Source: Armatimonadota bacterium
GTDB lineage: Bacteria; Armatimonadota; Zipacnadia; Zipacnadales; JABUFB01
Assembly (NCBI GenBank): GCA_013314775.1
Contig: JABUFB010000011.1
Span: 197,144 to 261,143, forward strand
Length of the DNA stretch: 64,000 nt
Direction of reading: 5' to 3'
Shown: positions 17,381-26,461 of the stretch, one piece after another
How the letters are laid out: every line of letters starts with the position of its first letter
Position numbering within the stretch: the stretch's first letter is position 1
Program-made: the position numbers and the translations under genes
The notes under the pieces: generated by a model
Told to the model about the DNA's origin: nothing
The model's database searches: none
Seen by the model: the letters and a program-made list of their open reading frames with translations, nothing else

Positions 17381-17650
17381 GTTCGACACAGGTCTCAATA
17401 GAAGGCTGTGACGGGGAGGAGTAGGGGACCCGCAGACGGTTGAGAGAGCCGGTGACCAGGTGAAAGTGCCGGCCCGGATGCCCCCCGAAAGTCGCCCCTG
17501 AGCTGCGCGGCTGAACGGTTCAACTGCTAAGTCACGCCGGGTACGCCCGATATCGCGTCCAAGAGCCATCCCTGCGCGGGTGGAAACTGGGTGGTACCGC
17601 GGGAGCCATCGGCCTCTCGTCCCATTGGGATGAGAGGCCGTTCTTGTTTG
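17381..17650 (+). promoter_or_regulatory. T-box riboswitch (tRNA-Val sensing) upstream of valS
   Basis: Leader with an AGTA element in gaggagtagg near 17420, an AGAGAG...GGTGAAAGTGCC Stem I apex, the specifier in a CCGAAAGTCGCC context (GTC, Val, at 17491-17493 followed by a purine), and the T-box sequence GGGTGGTACCGCGG near 17590. The bulge TGGT (17592-17595) can pair with tRNA ACCA ends. It is followed by a terminator: stem starting CGGCCTCTCGTCCCA at 17610, ending GAGAGGCCG at 17640, then TTCTTGTTT. Uncharged tRNA-Val should stabilise the antiterminator and turn valS on. Confidence 0.92.
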
Positions 17651-17677
17651 CCGCGGACCCGCCGAAGGAGTCTGAGC

Positions 17678-20332
17678 ATGGCGTTTGAGATGGAGAAGGC
17701 GTACGAACCACAGAATATCGAACGGCGCATCTACCAGTACTGGATGGACGAGAGGGTGTTTGACGCCAATGTCAACCCCGACAAGCCATCGTATTGCATC
17801 GTGATCCCTCCCCCCAATGTCACCGGCATCCTGCACATGGGCCATGCGCTGGACAACACCATCCAGGACCTGCTTATTCGCTGGAAGCGCATGAGCGGTT
17901 TCGAGGCCCTGTGGTTGCCCGGAACCGACCATGCGGGAATCGCCACCCAGAATGTGACTGAGCGCCTTCTTGCAGAAGAGGGAATAACCCGGCACGATCT
18001 CGGCCGCGAGGAGTTCGTGAAGCGCACCTGGCAGGTCAAGGAGAAACACCACTCACACATCGTGGAGCAGCTCAAGCGTTTCGGCTCATCCCTGGACTGG
18101 CGGCGCGAGCGGTTCACCATGGACGAGGGGCTCTCCCGGGCGGTGCGCGAAGCATTCGTGCTGCTCTGGGAGCAGGGCCTCATCTACCGTGGCGATTACA
18201 TGGTCAACTGGTGCCCGCGTTGCGCCACTGGGCTGTCGGACCTTGAGGTGGAGGACACTGAAACTGCGGGGCACCTGTGGCGCATCCGCTACACCGAACC
18301 GGGCGGCGGCCCCGGTCTGGTGATCGCCACCACTCGCCCTGAAACCATGCTGGGCGATACCGCGGTAGCCGTGCACCCCGATGATGAACGCTACAAACAT
18401 CTCGTGGGCAAGACCCTTATCCTCCCGCTGATGGGCCGGGAGATCCCGGTGATCGCCGACGACTACCTGGACATGGAGTTCGGCACCGGTGCCCTCAAGG
18501 TGACTCCGGCGCATGACCCCAATGACCTGGAGATCGCGCGCAGGCACAATCTGCCCGAGGTGGTTGTGATCGGCAAGGACGGCCGCATGACCGCCGAGGC
18601 CGGCCAGTACGCGGGCATGGAGCGCTACGAGTGCCGCAAGCAGGTGGTGGCGGACCTGGAGGCCCTCGGGCTCCTGGAAGGCGTCGAGGAGCACAACCAT
18701 ACCATCCCCCACTGCAGCCGGTGCAGCACAGTGCTGGAGCCCCTGGTGTCCACCCAGTGGTTCGTGCGCATGCGTCCCCTGGCGGACAAAGGCCTGAGAG
18801 CGGTAGCGGACGGCAGAGTGCGGTTCGTGCCTGAGCGCTGGACTAAGGTGTACCGCGACTGGCTGGAGAACATTCGCGACTGGCCGATCTCGCGGCAGCT
18901 GTGGTGGGGCCACCCGATCCCCGTATGGTACTGCGACGACTGCGGCGAGATGATCTGCTCCCGTGAGGACCCGACCCGGTGCGACAAGTGCGGGAGCACC
19001 AATCTGCGGCAGGACGAGGACGTGCTGGACACCTGGTTCAGCTCACAGCTCTGGCCCTTCTCGACTCTCGGGTGGCCCGACAAGACGCCGGAACTGGACT
19101 ACTTCTTCCCCACCAGCGTGCTCGTGACGGCTTACGACATTATCTACTTCTGGGTCGCCCGGATGATCATGGCGGCCCTGCAGCTTACCGACAACATCCC
19201 CTTCCACGACGTGTTCATCCACGGACTGGTGCGCGACGAGAAGGGCCGAAAGATCAGCAAGAGCCTGGGCAACAACATTGATCCCATCGAGCTGATCGAC
19301 AACTACGGCGCAGACGCAATGCGCTTCGCCCTGACCCAGCTCATCACCCACGGCCAGGACCTGAGCCTGGTGGAAGACCGGTTCGTGGGCGCGCGCAATT
19401 TCGGTAACAAGCTCTGGAACGCCTCGCGCTTCGTACTTATGAACCTGGAGAGCGCGCCGGCAGATGCGCAGATCGACCCGGCGCTGCTGACCACCGCAGA
19501 TCGCTGGATTCTCAGCCGGCATCAGAAAGCCCTGGCCGAGGTGAATCGGCGGCTTGACCGGTATGATCTGGCCGAAGCCGCCGGCACGTTGTACGAACAC
19601 GTGTGGAACGAGTTCTGCGACTGGTACGTGGAGCTTGCGAAGATCGCCCTGTATTCCGACGACCCGGCGCGCAAGCAGCACACCCAGGCCATGCTGTCGG
19701 ACCTGCTGTCCAGCATCCTGCGGGCACTGCATCCTTTCATGCCCTTCATCACCGAGGAGATCTGGCAACGCTGGCGACCCCAGGACGGGCCGATCGCGCT
19801 GCAGGCATACCCGCTTGCGGATGACGCCCTGGTGGACGACGGGATCGAGGCAAAGATGGCGCTGATGCAGGAAGTGCTCAGTGGGGTTCGGTCGATGCGC
19901 GGCGATTTCGGGATCCCCCGCGGGACGAAGGCTGCGGTGACGCTGATTGCGCAGGATCAAACCATCGCCGAGACCCTCGCGCCCGAAGGCCCGGCCTTCC
20001 GACTCCTTGCGGATGTGTCCGAGTTGACGGTGCTGACCGCTCCCGCGCAGGCTCCTGGCGGGACCGTGCCTGGCATGGCAGCGGGAGTTGAGCTGTACCT
20101 GCACCTCGGGGACGCGGTAGACGTCGCGGCGGAACTGGCCCGGATCGACAAGCAGGTGGCGGCCGCTGAGAAGGACATCCAGCGGGCCGAGGGCAAATTG
20201 GGGAACGAAAAGTTCACCGCCAACGCGCCCGAAGCGGTGGTGGCGAAGGAGCGCGCGATCCTCGAGGAAGCCAGGGCGACACTGGGCAAGCTGAAGGCCC
20301 AGAGAGCGGCCCTGGAGGCCCTTGAGCAGTAG
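17678..20332 (+). CDS. valS: Valyl-tRNA synthetase
   Basis: Class I aminoacyl-tRNA synthetase attaching valine to tRNA-Val, with editing of threonine. 884 residues. HIGH motif as HMGH (53-56), editing domain near 190-340, a zinc-ribbon CxxC pair (YCDDCGEM... and RCDKCGS), KMSKS motif as KISKS (525-529), anticodon-binding helices, and a C-terminal coiled-coil arm ending in LEQ. ATG 17678 has GAAGGAG upstream; an in-frame open stretch to 17591 runs through the T-box terminator and is rejected. Expression is controlled by the T-box at 17381-17650. Confidence 0.97.
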   Translation: MAFEMEKAYEPQNIERRIYQYWMDERVFDANVNPDKPSYCIVIPPPNVTGILHMGHALDNTIQDLLIRWKRMSGFEALWLPGTDHAGIATQNVTERLLAEEGITRHDLGREEFVKRTWQVKEKHHSHIVEQLKRFGSSLDWRRERFTMDEGLSRAVREAFVLLWEQGLIYRGDYMVNWCPRCATGLSDLEVEDTETAGHLWRIRYTEPGGGPGLVIATTRPETMLGDTAVAVHPDDERYKHLVGKTLILPLMGREIPVIADDYLDMEFGTGALKVTPAHDPNDLEIARRHNLPEVVVIGKDGRMTAEAGQYAGMERYECRKQVVADLEALGLLEGVEEHNHTIPHCSRCSTVLEPLVSTQWFVRMRPLADKGLRAVADGRVRFVPERWTKVYRDWLENIRDWPISRQLWWGHPIPVWYCDDCGEMICSREDPTRCDKCGSTNLRQDEDVLDTWFSSQLWPFSTLGWPDKTPELDYFFPTSVLVTAYDIIYFWVARMIMAALQLTDNIPFHDVFIHGLVRDEKGRKISKSLGNNIDPIELIDNYGADAMRFALTQLITHGQDLSLVEDRFVGARNFGNKLWNASRFVLMNLESAPADAQIDPALLTTADRWILSRHQKALAEVNRRLDRYDLAEAAGTLYEHVWNEFCDWYVELAKIALYSDDPARKQHTQAMLSDLLSSILRALHPFMPFITEEIWQRWRPQDGPIALQAYPLADDALVDDGIEAKMALMQEVLSGVRSMRGDFGIPRGTKAAVTLIAQDQTIAETLAPEGPAFRLLADVSELTVLTAPAQAPGGTVPGMAAGVELYLHLGDAVDVAAELARIDKQVAAAEKDIQRAEGKLGNEKFTANAPEAVVAKERAILEEARATLGKLKAQRAALEALEQ

Positions 20333-20344
20333 AGGCCCGGCGAA

Positions 20345-20884
20345 ATGGGGGTTGTGAGAATCCGGCCGGAAGGCAAGCCAGCCAAGCCTGCACGTCCCGC
20401 GAAAGCCCGGGCTAACGGCAACGCGGACGCGGGACGGATCATGCTGATCCTTGCGGCCGGAATCGCTTTCGGCCACGTGCAGGCCGTGTGCGATGTATTC
20501 CTGCGTCGCGCTTGCGGCTGGATACCTGCGCCCGATGACATGGCCACCGTGGCTCTGGACGCGGCCCCCGGCTGGGTGCTGGCCGTGGATCAGACGCGAC
20601 AGGCGGCCACGGTCCTGGGGCTCATCTGTTTCGGGTTGCTCGCCGGGCGAGACGGCTGGCAGCGGCTGGGCGCGATACTGTTGGCCCTGGGGACGTGGCG
20701 ATTGACGGCCACCCTTTCCCTGCGGCTCATGGCAGGTTGGCCGGCGACCTTCGGCGGGCGGGAACTGCTCACCGCATACCCGAGCCCGGTATTCGCGCCC
20801 GTATGGATGCTGGTGTTGATTGCGCTGGGACTGATTGCTCTGGGCCTGGGCGCGCTGAAGCTGTCGCGGCATGGGAAGGGCTGA
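20345..20884 (+). CDS. Small multispanning membrane protein, unknown
   Basis: 179 residues. A basic Ala/Pro-rich N-terminus (about 1-29) is followed by roughly four hydrophobic segments (30-50, 85-100, 105-125, 150-172). No motif or family was recognised. It starts 12 bases after valS and ends 84 bases before the converging gene, so it may be read through from valS. A start at GTG 20354 is also possible. Function unknown. Confidence 0.6.
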   Translation: MGVVRIRPEGKPAKPARPAKARANGNADAGRIMLILAAGIAFGHVQAVCDVFLRRACGWIPAPDDMATVALDAAPGWVLAVDQTRQAATVLGLICFGLLAGRDGWQRLGAILLALGTWRLTATLSLRLMAGWPATFGGRELLTAYPSPVFAPVWMLVLIALGLIALGLGALKLSRHGKG

Positions 20885-20968
20885 GGCGCACGCGCAAGTG
20901 GACGGGCAGGATTGCATGTCCCACCGTTGGCGACGACGCGAGGCGGATGGTCGAGACGCCGGCCAGTG

Positions 20969-23920
20969 CTACCCCTCCGCCTTCACCGCGTGGAAAGCCA
21001 CGTCCCGGGTGAACGCGGGGGCGACGATGGGCATGTTCCCGTCCACGCACTCGCCGATCTGATTCAGGATCACCTTGCCGGCGCGGGTATCCCACCAGTC
21101 GATGCTGTAGGTGCCGTCTGTCAGCCCGCGCAGGATGCTCCGGGCACCTGAGATCTCTCCCGGAATGATCCCCTCGCGGTCGTTGTACCACGTGCTCTGC
21201 CGGTCGTGGAACCAGCCGATCACCCGGTCATCGGTGCGCAGGCCCAGCAGGTCGATGTCGGCGAAGGACGGGTCCTTGCAGCCGGTGAAGGTGTATCGGC
21301 CGATGCTGATCCAGTCCGCTCCGGTGTTCTCGAACTCGATCACATGCTCGCCCGCCGGGATGGTCACCTCATAGTCTTTGTCATAGCGGCTCTGCCAGAT
21401 GCCCCACTGTTCGTAGTACTTCGTCTCCTGCCACTCACCCTCGCCCGGACCGGTTGTGAACTCCTTCTGGAAGACTTCTTCCCCATCCACCCGGATGTGG
21501 AGCACCGCGTTCGCGCTGACCGAGGCCACGCGGAAGATGAGCCTGCCCTGGCTCGGATAGGTCACGTGAAATCGCAGCGGCCGTTTGATGTCCTTCTTGC
21601 TGTCCGAGAACAGCGTCGCGGCGAAGTCCGCGTTGTGCTCCACCGTCCCGTCAGGGCGAATCGCGTAGTCCGTGTGACTGCTGGGCCCCCACCCCAGGAG
21701 CGGCTGCACAGTTATGTCCGTCCAGGGCGTCTCGCCGCTGGAAGGCACGCGCACCGGCTCGGCATCCAGGAACTCGAACCGGCACTTGTTCCACGGCACA
21801 CTGTTCACGAAAGCCTTGATGGACGTGAACTCGTGATACAGGTTCTTCGGGTGAACGTACCCGTCCCAGTACCAGATGGCGGCGGTGCCGAAGCTGCGGG
21901 TCATGACGCTGGCCCACATGCCGTTGTGCAGGCTGGTGCCCAGCCCCTTCGGGTCGTGATCGGAGTCGCTGCGCTTCCAATCGATGCCGAACTCGCCCAC
22001 CATGAAGGGCTTCTGCCAGTTGGTGGTGTACTCGCGCCCCAGGGACGCGATGTGCGGTGTTGTGGAGTGCCGGGTGTCGTCGCTGCCGTAGGTGTGGGCC
22101 TGGGTGTAGTCAAGCTCGGGGATCCGCCAGACCTCATCGTAGCCGTAGGTTGTGGTCACGAGATGCCCGTAGGGGTCGTTGGCTTCGAACCACTTGGCCA
22201 TCTCATCCACCCAAGGCGCGGGAGCGCGCACCTCGTTCCAGAACTCCCAGGACAGGATGTGTGTATCCCAGCCCCAACGGGCCACGTAGTAACGTAAGCG
22301 CTGCTGATACAGCTTCCGTGCTTGCTCGTTTGTCCAGAAGTCCGCAGGCTTCTCGCAAGGGCCGCCGTTGGCCACGTTGTACGGGTTCCACTGCCAGCAC
22401 TGGGTGTTGAAGTAGTCCGCCGCCTCCTGAAGTTCGCCGTGATACCCCAGGGCGAGCATACAGTAGATCCCGTTACGGCGGGCGCTCTCCATGACCCAAT
22501 CCAACCGCCAGGCATTGTCGAGGCTGTACTTGCCCAGGCCGTAGTAGTATCCCTGCCGGTGGCCCTGGTTGGTCCATTCCAGCCCCATATTCCAGCGCAC
22601 CAGCCAGATGCGCGCATAGTTGCCGCCCGACTTGCCCAGACTGGAAAACCACGTATCGTACATCCGTGTATTGTCCACGCCTGTCCAGCAGACATTCTCA
22701 CCCACCGCGAAGTAGGGCTCCCCGCTGTCGAACTCCAGGTAGTGGGGCGCTTCCGGTGCGCGCCGGATGAAGCCCGGATCGGCAGACGCGTCGCAGTCGA
22801 ACACCACCGGCTCGCTGGTCACGGTTCCGGTGCGATCCTTCACCGTCACCCGCACTGTGTAACGGTCCGCCGCTGGTGGTGCGAATCGCACCTTCCAGGA
22901 GGGCTCGCCCACCTTGCGCAGGAACTCGCCCCCGCCGCCGGTCTCAACCCATTCATAGGCCTGGTAGTAGAACCCCGGAACCCGCACGGTTCGCCCCTCG
23001 TCTCCTGTGAACACCGCGGTCACGTCAATGTCTTCGGGGTCGAAGGGGTTGTCGAAGGTCGCGTCCAGGTCCAGGTCGATCTCCACCAAGTTCAGGTCCT
23101 TCGGGCGCTCGGGGCTGATGGTCATTCCGCGCAAAGCCAGGGGCTTTGCGGACTTCAGTTCCACCGCCACAGAGGCGTTCATGTCAACGATGGTCTGCTC
23201 GTAGGTAGCAAGGCGCGCGGCATCGAAGGGCCGAAGAGTGACGCCGAACCGGTAGGTCTTCCCCGCCTTGAGGCCCTTGGTCTCGCGCACCTGGAACTGC
23301 GCCTGGAAGGCATTGGTGTTGAACTTGCGATTGTCCTGGAAGCTCACTCCCGTGATACCCTCACCGTCGGGCTCGATGAGCAGGCCCACGTCGCCCGGCA
23401 GCAGCCATGCGCACCATTTGATCGGATTAGCGGAAGCGATGTGGTATGGGTCAGGAAGCGTCGCCGGCAGCGCATGGCGCAGGATCGCGGAGTTCCTGTG
23501 GAGGTACAGGGAGCCTTGCCCGGCGTTCCCATCGGTGGGCAGGTCAATGGTGACCACCACTAATTCGGTATCCAGGTCCGCTGACGGGGTCAGTTCGCAG
23601 GCGATCCGCCAGCCATCGCCCGCCGGCTCGATGCGCTCGCGGAAGGCGCAGGGCTTGCCGTCGCAGTCCAGTTGTCCCTCGAAGAGCCACACGCCTTCGG
23701 CATGCGCTTCCACTTCGCGGACGCCGGAATCGTTCCCCAGCACCGCGTACGCACCGTTCCAGCCGGGCTTCACAATGCGCATCTGCACCTGCTGGCCCAC
23801 GCCTTGACCGTCAAGAGTGATCCTCGTGACATTGCCCTCCGGCCCGGGCTCGATTGCGAGTTGGGCGCCGGCAATGCTGAGCGTGACTGCAAGGGCGAAA
23901 GAGAGTGCAGCGGTTCGCAT
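20969..23920 (-). CDS. Secreted glycoside hydrolase-like protein (clan GH-A, GH5-like TIM barrel)
   Basis: 983 residues. N-terminal signal peptide (MRTAALSFALAVTLSIAGA), a beta-rich region to about 400, a TIM-barrel catalytic domain (about 410-720), then beta-sandwich modules and a short C-terminal module. Likely acid/base Glu563 in WEFWNEV and nucleophile Glu643 in MVGEFGID, 80 residues apart, as in clan GH-A hydrolases such as GH5. It would act outside the cytosol on polysaccharide. Start ATG 23920 is preceded by AAGGAG; an upstream frame to 23956 is non-homologous. Exact family and substrate are not assignable without searches. It is the first of several large secreted proteins on this strand. 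Confidence 0.75.
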   Translation of the reverse strand: MRTAALSFALAVTLSIAGAQLAIEPGPEGNVTRITLDGQGVGQQVQMRIVKPGWNGAYAVLGNDSGVREVEAHAEGVWLFEGQLDCDGKPCAFRERIEPAGDGWRIACELTPSADLDTELVVVTIDLPTDGNAGQGSLYLHRNSAILRHALPATLPDPYHIASANPIKWCAWLLPGDVGLLIEPDGEGITGVSFQDNRKFNTNAFQAQFQVRETKGLKAGKTYRFGVTLRPFDAARLATYEQTIVDMNASVAVELKSAKPLALRGMTISPERPKDLNLVEIDLDLDATFDNPFDPEDIDVTAVFTGDEGRTVRVPGFYYQAYEWVETGGGGEFLRKVGEPSWKVRFAPPAADRYTVRVTVKDRTGTVTSEPVVFDCDASADPGFIRRAPEAPHYLEFDSGEPYFAVGENVCWTGVDNTRMYDTWFSSLGKSGGNYARIWLVRWNMGLEWTNQGHRQGYYYGLGKYSLDNAWRLDWVMESARRNGIYCMLALGYHGELQEAADYFNTQCWQWNPYNVANGGPCEKPADFWTNEQARKLYQQRLRYYVARWGWDTHILSWEFWNEVRAPAPWVDEMAKWFEANDPYGHLVTTTYGYDEVWRIPELDYTQAHTYGSDDTRHSTTPHIASLGREYTTNWQKPFMVGEFGIDWKRSDSDHDPKGLGTSLHNGMWASVMTRSFGTAAIWYWDGYVHPKNLYHEFTSIKAFVNSVPWNKCRFEFLDAEPVRVPSSGETPWTDITVQPLLGWGPSSHTDYAIRPDGTVEHNADFAATLFSDSKKDIKRPLRFHVTYPSQGRLIFRVASVSANAVLHIRVDGEEVFQKEFTTGPGEGEWQETKYYEQWGIWQSRYDKDYEVTIPAGEHVIEFENTGADWISIGRYTFTGCKDPSFADIDLLGLRTDDRVIGWFHDRQSTWYNDREGIIPGEISGARSILRGLTDGTYSIDWWDTRAGKVILNQIGECVDGNMPIVAPAFTRDVAFHAVKAEG

Positions 23921-24043
23921 GGTGGTGGTCTCCTTCGAGACGCGTGGGACGGGCACGAGTCGTGCGCCACACCATGCCCGGCACAGTGTGCTTGCGCAAG
24001 CAGCGCTGCTACCCGGAAGGACGCGGCGACCCGAGCACAGTGC

Positions 24044-24901
24044 TCAGCCGATCTCTGGCCCGGCAATTGCGTAGACGAGACTCGTGTCACCGGGGCAGGT
24101 GTTCGTGCCACGGAACTGCCGGATGAGATGGCGCTGTTTCTCGAAACCGAACTGGCCGACCATCTCCAGGACATGACTGTTGGCAAGCGAAATGTCCAGG
24201 AAGACCGGCTTTCCTGCGCGTGCGGCAAGGGCCGCCTGAAGCAGGGCCAGCGCTGCATCGGGTCCCGTCGCGCACCATGGGCCGATGCTGTCAGCGTGCA
24301 TGCCGCGCCGGCCAAGGGTATAGCCGGCTACCTCTCCCCTGTTCAGACAGACGAAAGCGGGTGCCCCGGGATCGGCAAGCAGTGCGCGGATGACCCGGCT
24401 GCGGTCTGCTCCGAAGGCAAGGAAGTCCAAAGCCAGCACTGCGTCCAGATACGCTTCTGTGAGCGGTGCGACACAGTCCGGCACCGGGCAATCCGGCGCA
24501 ATCGCCTGCCGGCGCTCGATCAGGTACTCATCCCTGAATCCGATGGTGTCATACAACTGCTTGCCCATGGGCGTCGCATCGAGCTTTACAGCATCCACAC
24601 CACAGCTCTCGAGGTAGTCGATGCAGGCATTCAACAGCGCGGTGCCGATGCCTTTGCGCCGCATGTCCGGATGCACGAGAACCATGCCCACCCAGCCGAA
24701 ACGGTTGTCGTAGTTGATGGTGATTGCAGTGCCCGCGTCGACACCCTCATGCTGGGCCACGAAACATCCTTCGGGCTCCCAGGCGACGAATCGCTCCCAG
24801 TCATCGGGGAGCTGGTTCCAGCCGGCCAGGTTCTTCAGCTCCATGCCGAAGGGGATGTCTTCGCGGGTGAAGGTACGGATGGTCACGGGGCTGGCGGTCA
24901 T
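24044..24901 (-). CDS. GNAT-family N-acetyltransferase with C-terminal second domain
   Basis: 285 residues. The N-terminal half is a GNAT fold: motif A in MVLVHPDMRRKGIGTALL (acetyl-CoA loop RRKGIG) and a later strand-helix DAVKLDATPMGKQLYDTIGF. The C-terminal ~130 residues look like a divergent second acyltransferase-like domain, as in tandem GNAT (YitH-type) proteins. ATG 24901 has CAGGAG upstream. The acyl acceptor is unknown. It lies between a secreted hydrolase and an MttB-family gene with no overlap. Confidence 0.8.
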   Translation of the reverse strand: MTASPVTIRTFTREDIPFGMELKNLAGWNQLPDDWERFVAWEPEGCFVAQHEGVDAGTAITINYDNRFGWVGMVLVHPDMRRKGIGTALLNACIDYLESCGVDAVKLDATPMGKQLYDTIGFRDEYLIERRQAIAPDCPVPDCVAPLTEAYLDAVLALDFLAFGADRSRVIRALLADPGAPAFVCLNRGEVAGYTLGRRGMHADSIGPWCATGPDAALALLQAALAARAGKPVFLDISLANSHVLEMVGQFGFEKQRHLIRQFRGTNTCPGDTSLVYAIAGPEIG

Positions 24902-24983
24902 GGATCGATCTCCTGAAGGTGTGATGGGCAGCAAAGACCGACCAGACGGAACTGTTTGGACCACCACGCAGACCACTCGGGTC

Positions 24984-26420
24984 TCATCGCGCCAGCTGCT
25001 TCATCCAGCTTTCCTGTATAGACAGCAATTCCGCGGACTGGTCCTCCGTGAGGTACTCCGGCGCGGGCTGCGAGAGAATCTCGCGCACCCTCGCCCGGGC
25101 GCGGTCAGTCTGGGTCTGCGAGCCGGCGGTCTGCCACTCCTCGCGCCTGCCGCAGAACCCGAGAGCAGGCATGAGGAGTTCGTCCCGGAAGTGGTTGAGT
25201 GTGTGGTCATGACCCAGGTAATCTGCGGAATGGCCGATGGACGTGATCACGTCCTGCGCGATGGTCTCTTCACTCACCTCGATGCCTCGCCATGCCCGGA
25301 GCACCGCGCCCGCAATCTCGTTGCAGATCACGCCCTGCTCCGGTGACACGGTTCGCTGGGACTCAAGTTGCCCCACGCCCCAGATGATGTTCACGCCGCC
25401 AAGAGCGTTGAGAAGAGCGACCTGACCGAACTCCGCGGCAGCCTGGGCATCGGCGATCATGCTCTCGGTGCTGGCCCAGGAGGCGCTGGGCAGGCCGTGG
25501 AAGGCCGCCAGTTGGGCCCCCGCCATACCCAGAAGCCCGTTCTCCGGCGCGCCGGTGCGAGTGATGGCCCGCCGCATGTCCAGCGTGTGCGAGAAACCCA
25601 GGTTGAACACCACGGGCCGCCCGGGTTCGAGGAGCTGCAGGATCACCACGCCGCTGAGTGCTTCTGCGTTGGCAAGGGCAAGGGTGCCGGCCAGAGTCAC
25701 CGGGGAGGTGGAACCCGCAGTGGGCTCGGCATTGATCATCATAGGCGCGCCGTAGCCTGAGCTCTTGATGAACAGCTCCAGTGCCGGCTGGGACCAGTGC
25801 AGCGGACTGATGATGGTATAGCCGAAACTGGTGATTGGGCGCTCGCGGAAGGCCACGCCGCCCAGGAGCACCGAGGCCATCTCCAGAATCGCCAATGCAC
25901 CGTCCGGCGTGTAGATGCATGGGCGCAGGTGCTTGCGAGTATTCTCGGCGAGCAGGCGAAAACCCACGAAATCCCGACTCCACGGGGGATACTCGGAGAT
26001 CGTGGGTGCAACGGCGGAAAAGACGTTCTCGAGGTGATCAGTGACCCGGGTCCAAGCCACGAAGTCCGGCTCGGTGAGCGGCCTGAATCCCGACTCGTCC
26101 ATGATGTGCAGGGCGTTCCCCGTCCAGAACATGGGTTGCGCACCGGGGCCCACCGATGCATGGGAGCCGTCCACCGCCCACAAGTCGAAGCGCGTGGGTG
26201 CAAGCTCCAACATTTCTGCGATGAGGGGCTCGGGTATACGGACCACATCCGCGTCAATACCCGGGGTGCAGCCGCCCTTGAGGAGAAGTTCCTGGACGCG
26301 GGGCACGGCCACCTTGATGCCGGTCTGCGCGAGGATCCGTAGCGAAGCGTCATTGATCTGCACGATCTGGTCTCGGTTTAGCAGCAAGACAGGTACCTCC
26401 AGGCGGTGGTTCAGCGCCAT
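24984..26420 (-). CDS. Trimethylamine methyltransferase (MttB) family protein, non-pyrrolysine type
   Basis: 478-residue TIM-barrel protein resembling the MttB/COG5598 superfamily (corrinoid-dependent demethylation of trimethylamine, glycine betaine and similar quaternary amines). Features are an N-terminal helix-loop (LNRDQIVQINDASLRILAQTGIKV), the NALHIMDESGFRPLTEPDF region, and the PTAGSTSPVTLAGTLALANAEAL segment. The frame is uninterrupted by any TAG, so it is not a pyrrolysine enzyme; such homologs use other substrates. No corrinoid protein or activating enzyme is adjacent, so its partner must be elsewhere. Start ATG 26420 has a weak ribosome site. Substrate not assignable. Confidence 0.72.
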   Translation of the reverse strand: MALNHRLEVPVLLLNRDQIVQINDASLRILAQTGIKVAVPRVQELLLKGGCTPGIDADVVRIPEPLIAEMLELAPTRFDLWAVDGSHASVGPGAQPMFWTGNALHIMDESGFRPLTEPDFVAWTRVTDHLENVFSAVAPTISEYPPWSRDFVGFRLLAENTRKHLRPCIYTPDGALAILEMASVLLGGVAFRERPITSFGYTIISPLHWSQPALELFIKSSGYGAPMMINAEPTAGSTSPVTLAGTLALANAEALSGVVILQLLEPGRPVVFNLGFSHTLDMRRAITRTGAPENGLLGMAGAQLAAFHGLPSASWASTESMIADAQAAAEFGQVALLNALGGVNIIWGVGQLESQRTVSPEQGVICNEIAGAVLRAWRGIEVSEETIAQDVITSIGHSADYLGHDHTLNHFRDELLMPALGFCGRREEWQTAGSQTQTDRARARVREILSQPAPEYLTEDQSAELLSIQESWMKQLAR

Positions 26421-26461
26421 CTCATGTACTACAAAGGTGCCGGACGCGGGCGGCGGCGCGT

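Noticed and set aside
16154-18052. 632-residue open frame antisense to the MFS and valS genes
   Set aside because: Low-complexity His/Arg/Gly-rich translation with no domain; a GC-rich shadow of real genes.
19043-20917. 624-residue open frame antisense to valS
   Set aside because: Lies over conserved valS codons and has no recognisable motif; a shadow.
24984-26420. Pyrrolysine (amber) codon in the MttB-like gene
   Set aside because: The frame has no internal TAG; it is a non-Pyl homolog.
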